A stretch of DNA of 64,000 nt, taken from contig JAUNVW010000001.1 in NCBI GenBank assembly GCA_030540635.1, positions 81,973-145,972 of the forward strand, in the 5' to 3' direction. The number at the start of each line of letters is the position of its first letter. Positions within the stretch are counted from its first letter, which is position 1. Below are positions 54,259 to 61,743 of this stretch, piece after piece. This DNA is from Tissierellia bacterium. GTDB taxonomy: Bacteria > Bacillota > Clostridia > Tissierellales > Peptoniphilaceae. The translations under genes and the position numbers were made by a program. The notes beneath the pieces were generated by a model that worked only from the letters and a program-made list of their open reading frames with translations, was not told the origin of the DNA and made no database searches.

Positions 54259-55133
54259 TTCGCATACCTCCTTCGTCGAATCATCGTTTGTATCACACCA
54301 TTGGTACCAAATACCAAACTGAGTAGCGCAAAAAGACTCATAATAATGACAATAGCCGGTCCTGTCGATATCCCAGAACCCATCGTCGACCATAGGGTAC
54401 CGATAAATGAAGATACCCCCCCAATGATTGTGGCAATGATAATTACATTTTTATACTTATCGGTCCACTGCATTGCTGTTACAGTCGGTGCAATAAGGAT
54501 TGAGGAGATCAATATGGATCCTACAACTTTCAAACCTGCTGCAATGACGGCAATGGTCATCAGTATAATGATAAAATTAATAAAATTACGATTAAATCCA
54601 CTGACCATTAAAAATTCCGGATCAAAAACATATAGTTTTATTTCTTTATAAAACAACAATAGAAGGCAAATAGCAAGGATAGATACCGAAATAATCAATT
54701 TTATATCTTCCCGCGTCATAAATGCTGCTTGACCAAAGATATAATTGGACAAACCGCTTTGGGAAGCACCTTGATACTTGACATTTCCCTGAATATAAGA
54801 TTTTAACGCCATACCCAGGCCAAAAAAACCAGAAAGTACAACGGCTAATGAAGTATCGGATTTCCTTTTTTCCGTATGATCAACTAAAGAAATGATAAAA
54901 TAAGCGATCATACCCGTAGCGACGGCACCAGCTAGTAAAATATAAGGCGATCGCGTACTGAAAATCATAAAGGCCAAAATTATCCCTGGAAAGCCCGAAT
55001 GACCGATGGCATCTCCAATTAAGGACTTCTTATTTAACACCGTTACCGAACCAACCATAGCTCCAGCAATGCCCAGTAAAAAAGTCCCCGTTAATACTAA
55101 AATAAAGATTGAATTACCAAATATTTCTTTCAT
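54255..55133 (-). CDS. Metal ABC transporter permease
   Basis: 292 residues, about eight membrane segments, ABC-3 family (GDAIGHSGFPGI, VVGSILISSILIAPT). It pairs with the second permease, both translationally coupled to the ATPase gene. The lack of a soluble tail distinguishes it from its partner. Confidence 0.9.
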   Translation of the reverse strand: MKEIFGNSIFILVLTGTFLLGIAGAMVGSVTVLNKKSLIGDAIGHSGFPGIILAFMIFSTRSPYILLAGAVATGMIAYFIISLVDHTEKRKSDTSLAVVLSGFFGLGMALKSYIQGNVKYQGASQSGLSNYIFGQAAFMTREDIKLIISVSILAICLLLLFYKEIKLYVFDPEFLMVSGFNRNFINFIIILMTIAVIAAGLKVVGSILISSILIAPTVTAMQWTDKYKNVIIIATIIGGVSSFIGTLWSTMGSGISTGPAIVIIMSLFALLSLVFGTNGVIQTMIRRRRYAK

Positions 55134-55849
55134 TTGATCATCTTCTTTTGATAGGCCTTGTTAATATTTTCTTCAGTAAATATTTCATCCACCGGACCCG
55201 CTGCTACAATTCGTTTATTAATAATTACGACATGATCAAAATATTCTTTTACGGTGTTCAAATCATGATGGACAGCTACAATGGTTTTACCTTGCTCTTG
55301 AAACTCCTTAACCGTATCCATAATGATCCGTTCGGTCACCATATCAACGCCTGCCAATGGTTCATCCATAAAATAAATATTCGCTTCCGAACAAAGGGAA
55401 CGAGCTAAAAACACTCGTTGTCGTTGTCCTCCTGACAATTGGGAAATTTGTCGATCTTTAAAATCAGACATTTCCATTTTTTCCAAGGATTGTTTTGCAA
55501 TTTCTAAATCTTTCTTACCTGGTCGCTTAATCCAACCTAAGTTTTGATATCGTCCCATAGTTACAACATCAATGACCGTTGTTGGAAAATCCCAATTCAC
55601 CGAAGCTGATTGAGGAATATAGGCAATGTCTTTACGCGCTTCTATATTATTTTTCCCCTGGATTTTTACAAAACCTGAAACTGGCTTCATTAAACCGAGA
55701 ATCCCCTTCATCAATGTTGATTTACCGGCGCCATTGGGACCAATAATCGCCGTACGACTATTGGCCACAATATCAAGATCAACATCCCAAAGTACCGGTT
55801 TGTCACTATAGGATAAAGTGAGATCTTCCACCTGAATAATGGAATTCAT
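55130..55849 (-). CDS. Metal ABC transporter ATPase
   Basis: 239 residues. Walker A GPNGAGKST, Q-loop PQSA, signature LSGGQRQRVFLAR, Walker B YFMDEPLAGVD and the switch His in AVHHD are intact. It energises the two-permease importer. Confidence 0.94.
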   Translation of the reverse strand: MNSIIQVEDLTLSYSDKPVLWDVDLDIVANSRTAIIGPNGAGKSTLMKGILGLMKPVSGFVKIQGKNNIEARKDIAYIPQSASVNWDFPTTVIDVVTMGRYQNLGWIKRPGKKDLEIAKQSLEKMEMSDFKDRQISQLSGGQRQRVFLARSLCSEANIYFMDEPLAGVDMVTERIIMDTVKEFQEQGKTIVAVHHDLNTVKEYFDHVVIINKRIVAAGPVDEIFTEENINKAYQKKMIK

Positions 55850-55871
55850 AACACCACTCTCCTTTTTCTAA

Positions 55872-56822
55872 TTATTTTAAATTTTCGACAATTAAATCTG
55901 TATTATGTTTATACATATCAATATAAGTATCCCCTGACTTACCTTCCGGCGCTAATGAGTCACTAAATAATTCTTGATCATCGCCAGAAACAACTTTCAC
56001 CTCAAAGCCTTTTTTTGCCGCTGCTTCTTTCAGGGACTCCATTCTTTTTGGATCCGTCGTCGATTCAGCAAAGATTGCCTTCACTTGATGATCGACGATG
56101 AAATTTACCGTATTGTCCATTTCACTAACAGCAACTTCTGCATCGGTACTTACGCCCTGGGGAGCGATAACCGGCATATCATATCTTCTTGAAAAATAAT
56201 TAAAGGCATCGTGGGGAGTAATTAAATATCGATTTTCATCGGGGATTTTTGCTAATTCTTCTCGATTATATTTGTCCAGTTCATCGAGCTCTTGCAAATA
56301 ATTTTCCGTATTTTCTTGATACATTTCTTTATTTTCCGGTAATAATTTTTGCAATTCCTCCGAAGCTACATCAACGGCCTTCTTATATAAATCAATATCA
56401 AACCAAAAATGAGGATCATCAATAATTTCCCCATCTTGATCAAATTCCCCAATATCACTTTCATCAAAATTCTTTGCGACAGCAACTCCTCGATCTTCCA
56501 GTAAATCAACCATTTTACCTTCGAAATGTAAACCGTGATAAAGGATCAAATCTCCCTTAGATAATTTATCAAGATCTTCTGGCTTTGCCACATACAAATG
56601 GGGATCTTCACCGGCGGGAATAATCATCTCTCGAGCAACCGTATCCCCTGCGATTTGATAAACCATATCATTTAAGAAAGACGTCGTCACCGTTACAACG
56701 GGTTTGTCGCTACTTTCTACTTCTTGGTCTTTATTTAAATCTTGTGTGCTACAACCAACGGCGATCACCGCGATTAGTATAAGTACTAAGGTTATAAACT
56801 GATTTTTTTTGTGTAATTTCAT
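55872..56822 (-). CDS. Metal-binding lipoprotein of the importer (TroA/MntA/ZnuA type)
   Basis: 316 residues. The signal peptide ends in AVGC (lipobox, Cys24). Cluster A-I fold ligands: H in GEDPHLY, H in YHGLHFEG, H in DPHFWFD, H in TPHDAFNYF and the acidic D near the C-terminus (VSGDDQEL). This is the metal set of Mn/Zn/Fe importers; there is no His-rich loop, which would be expected for ZnuA. It is first in the operon. Confidence 0.92.
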   Translation of the reverse strand: MKLHKKNQFITLVLILIAVIAVGCSTQDLNKDQEVESSDKPVVTVTTSFLNDMVYQIAGDTVAREMIIPAGEDPHLYVAKPEDLDKLSKGDLILYHGLHFEGKMVDLLEDRGVAVAKNFDESDIGEFDQDGEIIDDPHFWFDIDLYKKAVDVASEELQKLLPENKEMYQENTENYLQELDELDKYNREELAKIPDENRYLITPHDAFNYFSRRYDMPVIAPQGVSTDAEVAVSEMDNTVNFIVDHQVKAIFAESTTDPKRMESLKEAAAKKGFEVKVVSGDDQELFSDSLAPEGKSGDTYIDMYKHNTDLIVENLK

Positions 56823-56889
56823 AATTAACTTCCTTTCCTATGATTTCGTCAATGGATTTATGAAACATTCCATCCACTAGACAAGTAGA

Positions 56890-56918
56890 ATTATATCATA
56901 ATTGATAATCATTATCAA
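56890..56918 (-). promoter_or_regulatory. Importer promoter with perfect Fur-family operator
   Basis: TTGATA at 56913-56918 and TATAAT at 56890-56895 (minus strand) are separated by 17 bases. Plus-strand 56902-56918, TTGATAAT-C-ATTATCAA, is a perfect palindrome and contains the exact Bacillus 7-1-7 box TGATAATNATTATCA recognised by Fur, Zur or PerR. It overlaps the -35 and spacer, so repression by metal-loaded repressor is expected. Confidence 0.85.
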
Positions 56919-57167
56919 GAGCTTTATCTACCTTTGCCCTATTTTTATAATTATATCATATTCATAATCGGTCGGCGGTCAAGATCATTTTCATCGATTA
57001 TTGAAATTTTAATTCCATATTATTTAAAACTTTTTTAAAAATCAATGAACAATTTAAAAAATACAAAAACCATCCTTGAAAAATAAATTTTACTTAAAAT
57101 AGACCTCAAGGATAATATCATCAAGGATGACCATTTCTATTACTTTAAACCGCAAACCAAAATATAC
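56919..57167. other. AT-rich intergenic stretch without a gene
   Basis: Between the importer promoter and the tRNA-Lys terminator. The only structure seen is CATCCTTGA at 57071-57079, which can pair with either TCAAGGAT at 57106-57113 or TCAAGGATG at 57121-57129. No reading frame with a ribosome site was seen. Confidence 0.5.
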
Positions 57168-57197
57168 AAAAAAAAAAGAGGCCTAGCCTCTTTTTTT
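57168..57197 (-). terminator. Terminator after tRNA-Lys
   Basis: The short GC stem GAGGC-CTA-GCCTC is flanked by a run of ten A and seven T, so it works on the minus strand for the tRNA and possibly in the other direction. Confidence 0.8.
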
Positions 57198-57201
57198 AGA
57201 T

Positions 57202-57277
57202 TGGTGCGCCTTCAGGGGCTCGAACCCTGGGCCTATTGATTAAGAGTCAACCGCTCTGCCAACTGAGCTAAAGGCGC
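57202..57277 (-). tRNA. tRNA-Lys (anticodon CTT)
   Basis: 76 bases with an encoded CCA. The acceptor stem GCGCCTT with AAGGCGC, D-arm AGCTCAGTTGGCAGAGCG, anticodon loop CTCTTAA and T-loop GGTTCGAGCC are intact. It reads AAG. Confidence 0.97.
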
Positions 57278-57322
57278 TTACCAATCTCTATTATACTCCT
57301 CGATATCTCTTTTCGCAAGACC

Positions 57323-57649
57323 CTATTCCAATTCATGGATAACTGCAGTATTCGTCGATCCTAGAAATATATTATATTTAAAACCCGTATCCGCATCAAT
57401 ATATTCAATCATATTATTATTACTATCATAAGTAAAATCCATTTTAGCTTTATATCGCAAAATTTCTTCTCCATCGATATTGTAAATAATAATCACCCGA
57501 TTTAATCCTAAATTTGCTCCGGATTTAAGATTCTTTTTCCAGCGCATAATGCCTGAACGATTAAAATAAAAAATAATCGAGAATAAAAGGATCAACACCA
57601 AAATTAAAGATATTATCCCTTTTTTTTTATAGATCGGTTCATATCTCAC
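57323..57649 (-). CDS. Unrecognised small membrane protein
   Basis: 108 residues with a basic N-terminus and one membrane segment (about 12-30), then a beta-like extracytoplasmic tail (IYNIDGEEILRYKAKMDF). No family is recognised. It overlaps the preceding YcxB-like gene by 11 bases, so it belongs to the same transcript as the two-component genes. It ends shortly before tRNA-Lys. Confidence 0.7.
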   Translation of the reverse strand: MRYEPIYKKKGIISLILVLILLFSIIFYFNRSGIMRWKKNLKSGANLGLNRVIIIYNIDGEEILRYKAKMDFTYDSNNNMIEYIDADTGFKYNIFLGSTNTAVIHELE

Positions 57650-58121
57650 CTCTATTTTTCTTCATATATGGATTCAAAATCTCTTCCAAATCTTCTTTTT
57701 CATGTACTGCAAATATCCGTAATGGAATAAAAATGAAGGAACGATCTTTTTTAAAAAATAAAAATTCACGATCCATTGTAATTTCATCGAAATCTCCATA
57801 TCGGTATTCCGATTCACCATTCATATTCATAACAGATATTCTTTCTTTACCGAAATAAATATCGTAATCTTCTTGATAATAGCTGGTATTTTTAAGAGTT
57901 TTTTTAGGTAATAACCATAATTGATATACAAGACCGATTATTCCCAATAGGGAAATTATCCGTACTAAAGTTGCTATTAATTTATTTGGAACGAAAAAAG
58001 AGGCGATAAAAATCAAGGGAAAGATAATAAAATCCACTTTTCCAATGGCACCAGATAAACCAATGGCTTTTCTCATTCCTCGCCGAAATTCTTCCGGTGT
58101 ATATATAAATGTTTTATTCAA
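57639..58121 (-). CDS. YcxB-like membrane protein
   Basis: 160 residues. The probable start is TTG 58121 (AGGAGTAGGAA upstream), because the in-frame ATG at 58214 lies 85 bases inside the preceding gene. Two central membrane segments (about 32-75) are followed by a YcxB-type domain (YQEDYDIYFGKERI, FFKKDRSFIFIPLRIF). The family's function is unknown. It overlaps the next gene. Confidence 0.7.
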   Translation of the reverse strand: MNKTFIYTPEEFRRGMRKAIGLSGAIGKVDFIIFPLIFIASFFVPNKLIATLVRIISLLGIIGLVYQLWLLPKKTLKNTSYYQEDYDIYFGKERISVMNMNGESEYRYGDFDEITMDREFLFFKKDRSFIFIPLRIFAVHEKEDLEEILNPYMKKNRGEI

Positions 58122-58129
58122 ATTAATTC

Positions 58130-59614
58130 CTACTCCTGTTGATATTGTACTGGTAAACGCTCCGTTTTTTGGAAGCTTTTCTCCCATTTTTCTGAATACG
58201 TCCCCATAGCCCATTCTGCCATGATAATCGAATCTTTTTCTGAAATGGGAATGGTGGCCAACAAATCGTCATTATGAACTAAATCATAAATTTTTAATTC
58301 ATCAATATCTTGAACAATCAAAATACGACCATCTGGCGAAGAAATGGCATCCAGTGCCCGAGGTGCTAAATTTTTTACATTTGTCCATCGTATCGGTAAA
58401 TCTGGCCAATTGGCTATTTCTATATTCGGCACAATATTGATTTCTATATTTCGATGTATGACATCTTCTTCTTTTTCATCATTCATTTTAATACTTGTTA
58501 AAAATTTCCATTTGCCATTATTACGTTCTAGACCTATATTGCGTTCTGTGTTTTCATTAAGGATATGCTCCATATCAACTTCCGATCCTGAAAAAGATTC
58601 TTCAATATTTCGCACAATTTGCTCTTCTAAAACTTGTAGACCATCATCCCCCGCAATTTCTTTAATGGTAACGGGTTTGTTTTCTCGTAAGTGATCGACA
58701 TCGAAAATTCGATAATCTAAAGAATCATCATTGTTTTGAATTTGTAATGCCGTAAAATTTGGTCCAATATAGGCAATTTCTATAGGTAATGTACTTATTA
58801 ATTGATTTTTTGATCGTCCATTTCCTTCAATGAAGGGATCTGCCGAAATAATTTGATGGGCTTTCCTCGGATCCAAATCTTCATCGAAAGAATATTTTAC
58901 TGTCCAAAAGCCATCGGCTCGAGGAAGAAAGATATTCTTTCCTTGATATATGGATAAATGATTCTTTTCATCAATGCGTAATAGATAGGTTCGATAGGAG
59001 ATTTCCCTTGAGGAATCTTCATAATGAACTCGTTTTACCCCAAGTAGAACGGCTAAATCTTTTTCTCGATTTTTATCGGAATATTCCTGGGTTGAATAAT
59101 ATAAATCTTGATAAGATTTTACAATCGCCTTAGGAACTTCTTTGCTTTGTCGATGATATAAGTAAATATATCCGTTATAGACAATTGCTAATTTATCATC
59201 ATTGATTTTAAAGATATCTTGGTAAAAGCGTTGCCCATCGGAAATCGTAACAATGGTGACATTATCTTGATTCAGATAATCGGGCATTTCTACATCATTA
59301 TATTTGTATTTTAAATAAGACGATAGATTTACATATTTCGTTTTAAAGGAAGGCTTTATCGAGAATCGATCTCCTTGAGCCACGAGTTGATCGGAGATAT
59401 ATAGCTTTTTTTCTTCGATGCTATCTCCGACATTCTCCCCTAAGGATTGATAGGATTCCATCTCCCAAATTCCTTGGAGAGGAAGGGCCAAATTACGAGG
59501 CGGAATATTTTTATCGACAATATTTTCATCCCCCTTTTGCGTAAACATAATGACGGTAACAATGGATAGGATCATTACTAGAATTCCTACAATGATTCGG
59601 TTTTTATACTTCAT
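58130..59614 (-). CDS. Unrecognised anchored extracytoplasmic protein downstream of a histidine kinase
   Basis: 494 residues from ATG 59614 behind AGGTGA; it starts 11 bases inside the kinase gene. One N-terminal membrane segment (about 8-24) is followed by a large beta-rich extracytoplasmic part. There is no lipobox. The segment with NLAPRALDAISSPDGRILIVQD looks like a beta-propeller blade. Position and topology recall YycH/YycI regulators of WalK, but no real sequence match was seen. Confidence 0.7.
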   Translation of the reverse strand: MKYKNRIIVGILVMILSIVTVIMFTQKGDENIVDKNIPPRNLALPLQGIWEMESYQSLGENVGDSIEEKKLYISDQLVAQGDRFSIKPSFKTKYVNLSSYLKYKYNDVEMPDYLNQDNVTIVTISDGQRFYQDIFKINDDKLAIVYNGYIYLYHRQSKEVPKAIVKSYQDLYYSTQEYSDKNREKDLAVLLGVKRVHYEDSSREISYRTYLLRIDEKNHLSIYQGKNIFLPRADGFWTVKYSFDEDLDPRKAHQIISADPFIEGNGRSKNQLISTLPIEIAYIGPNFTALQIQNNDDSLDYRIFDVDHLRENKPVTIKEIAGDDGLQVLEEQIVRNIEESFSGSEVDMEHILNENTERNIGLERNNGKWKFLTSIKMNDEKEEDVIHRNIEINIVPNIEIANWPDLPIRWTNVKNLAPRALDAISSPDGRILIVQDIDELKIYDLVHNDDLLATIPISEKDSIIMAEWAMGTYSEKWEKSFQKTERLPVQYQQE

Positions 59615-61007
59615 CGATTTCACCTACCGGTATCATGACCGTTACTTTTGTTCCTTCGTCTACCTTCGATGTGATTTTCATCTTTCCATTATGAAGTTTT
59701 ATGATTTCTTCACATATTGAAAGACCTAAACCCGTATGGGAGCGGGAACTACTTCCTTTATAAAACTTATCGGTGACATTGTCAATTTCTTCCTTTGGAA
59801 TTCCAATACCGGTATCGATAACATCGATCAGTATATGCTCCTCTTTTTTTTCTAAATTAACCATGACTGTCCCGCCTTTATTCGTAAATTTTATGCCATT
59901 ATCGACGAGATTTATTAAAACTTGTCGCATCCTCGATTCATCCGCCAAAATAATAATATGTTCTGGATCATAATTGGCGACAAGATCAATTCCGCTGGAT
60001 TTACCTCGGGGAGTTAATTGTTTTACTATATCAATGACTATTTGGGTAATGTCAATTTGATTCCTTTCCATGGTAATTCTACCGGAAGTAAATCGAGAAA
60101 AATCCAATAATTCTTCCACCATATCGGATAATCGAGTACATTCGCCTTCAATAATTTTCAAACCCTCTTTAACCATTTGTGTATCTTCTGGATCATATTC
60201 CAGCGTTTGGGCCCATCCATTGATGGAGGTTAAAGGTGTTCTTAATTCATGGGATACAGAGGATATAAAGTCATTTTTTAATTGTTCTTTTTCCTTGATA
60301 TTGTCTGTCATTAAATTAAGGGTATGTCCTAATTTCCCGATTTCGTCATAATTATTTTCCTTAGCCCTCACCGACAATTGCCCATCGGATAGTTTCTCCG
60401 CGACATCAATTAGTTCATTAATGGGTTTTACCACAGAGTTTGCCATGAGTACGGAGATTAATCCGGTAATGATAATGGCGGTAAAACCGAAGGCGAAAAA
60501 TGTTACATAGCGATGGAAGATTAGATATTCAACTTCTTCTAAAGATGTTGTCAATCGAATGATTCCCACTTGTTCCCCTCGAGAAAATAAGGGTCTTGTA
60601 ATGGACATGACACGGTGATCAGTATGGAGTGGTTGTCCAACATAGGACCCATCGGTGCCATCTTTCGCCTTTTCCACATCTGGTGTTGTTAACTGCTTGC
60701 CAATTTCTGGAGATGCTATGGAATCATATAATACAAGGCCGGAATTATCGAGGATTTGTACTTGATTTTCCGCTTGTCGATAGAATTGATCTTTCTCTTG
60801 AATAATCACATCCTCCAAACGATAATCGGCTAAATAAGTAGAATAAATATCCGCTGAATAACGGATTTGATTTTCCATAATGCCAGCAATGGAGGAATAA
60901 TAATAGTATTTTACCGAATATAGGGAATAGGCCTCAAAGATAACAATTGTACACAAGGAAAGAAAAAGGAAATATCCAACAATTTTCTCTTTAATCGTAC
61001 GATTCAA
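59604..61007 (-). CDS. Sensor histidine kinase
   Basis: 467 residues. Two membrane segments (about 10-30 and 167-189) enclose an extracytoplasmic sensor domain of about 135 residues; then HAMP (190-245), HisKA with His253 in SHELRTP, and an HATPase domain with N-box NLVDNGIKF, DTGIGIPKEE and GLGLSICEEI. It is 8 bases after the response regulator gene. The architecture is WalK-like, but no PAS domain is present. Confidence 0.94.
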   Translation of the reverse strand: MNRTIKEKIVGYFLFLSLCTIVIFEAYSLYSVKYYYYSSIAGIMENQIRYSADIYSTYLADYRLEDVIIQEKDQFYRQAENQVQILDNSGLVLYDSIASPEIGKQLTTPDVEKAKDGTDGSYVGQPLHTDHRVMSITRPLFSRGEQVGIIRLTTSLEEVEYLIFHRYVTFFAFGFTAIIITGLISVLMANSVVKPINELIDVAEKLSDGQLSVRAKENNYDEIGKLGHTLNLMTDNIKEKEQLKNDFISSVSHELRTPLTSINGWAQTLEYDPEDTQMVKEGLKIIEGECTRLSDMVEELLDFSRFTSGRITMERNQIDITQIVIDIVKQLTPRGKSSGIDLVANYDPEHIIILADESRMRQVLINLVDNGIKFTNKGGTVMVNLEKKEEHILIDVIDTGIGIPKEEIDNVTDKFYKGSSSRSHTGLGLSICEEIIKLHNGKMKITSKVDEGTKVTVMIPVGEIDEV

Positions 61008-61015
61008 GGGATCAC

Positions 61016-61705
61016 CTATTCTTTATACCAGCGATATCCTGTTCCCCATACCGTTTCAATGTATTTGGGCTTACTCGGATCATCTTCAATTTTCGCACGT
61101 AAACGCCGAATATTAACATCGACAATTTTATCGGCTCCTTCGTATCCTTCGCCCCAGTTTAAATCCAATAATTCAGATCTAGTAAAAGCCTTCCCTGGAT
61201 TTTTCATAAAGAGGGATGCCATGGAAAGCTCTGTCGGCGTCAATACGATTTCTTCCCCATTTTTATAAAAAGTTCTCGAGTATAAATCAATTTTAAACGG
61301 TGGATTATCGATTATATTTGAATCCTTACCATCATCTTTATCTAAACGTCGGATTAGGGACTTAATACGAAGTGCCAATTCCCGGGGATTAAAAGGCTTC
61401 GATAGATAATCATCGGCTCCCCGTTCCAATCCCGCTATTTTATCTTCTTCTTGAGTTTTTGCCGTCAACATAATAATGCCAATTTCCGGTACTTTTTCCC
61501 GTAGAATTGAACAAACTTCATAGCCATCAATACCCGGGAGCATAATATCTAAAATTGCCACATCTGGGTGATCACGCAAGGCTATCTCCACTCCTAATTC
61601 CCCGGTTTCTGCTTCTAGAACTTCAAATCCTTCACGTTCTAGATTAATCCTTGTGAATTTTCGAATATTTTCTTCATCTTCTACCAGTAATATCCTATTT
61701 TGCAT
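61016..61705 (-). CDS. OmpR-family response regulator
   Basis: 229 residues from ATG 61705 behind AGGAG. The receiver domain has the acidic pair ED (10-11), phospho-acceptor Asp53 and Lys near 102. The C-terminal OmpR winged helix ends in VWGTGYRWYKE. It is the partner of the downstream kinase; the gene target set is unknown. Confidence 0.95.
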   Translation of the reverse strand: MQNRILLVEDEENIRKFTRINLEREGFEVLEAETGELGVEIALRDHPDVAILDIMLPGIDGYEVCSILREKVPEIGIIMLTAKTQEEDKIAGLERGADDYLSKPFNPRELALRIKSLIRRLDKDDGKDSNIIDNPPFKIDLYSRTFYKNGEEIVLTPTELSMASLFMKNPGKAFTRSELLDLNWGEGYEGADKIVDVNIRRLRAKIEDDPSKPKYIETVWGTGYRWYKE

Positions 61706-61743
61706 TTGAATACTCCTAACTTTGTACACTTCTATCTTTAATA

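Noticed and set aside
54259-54393. Upstream extension of the permease with winged-helix tail
   Set aside because: The stretch is the end of the preceding permease gene in another frame; ATGA overlap gives the natural start at 54258.
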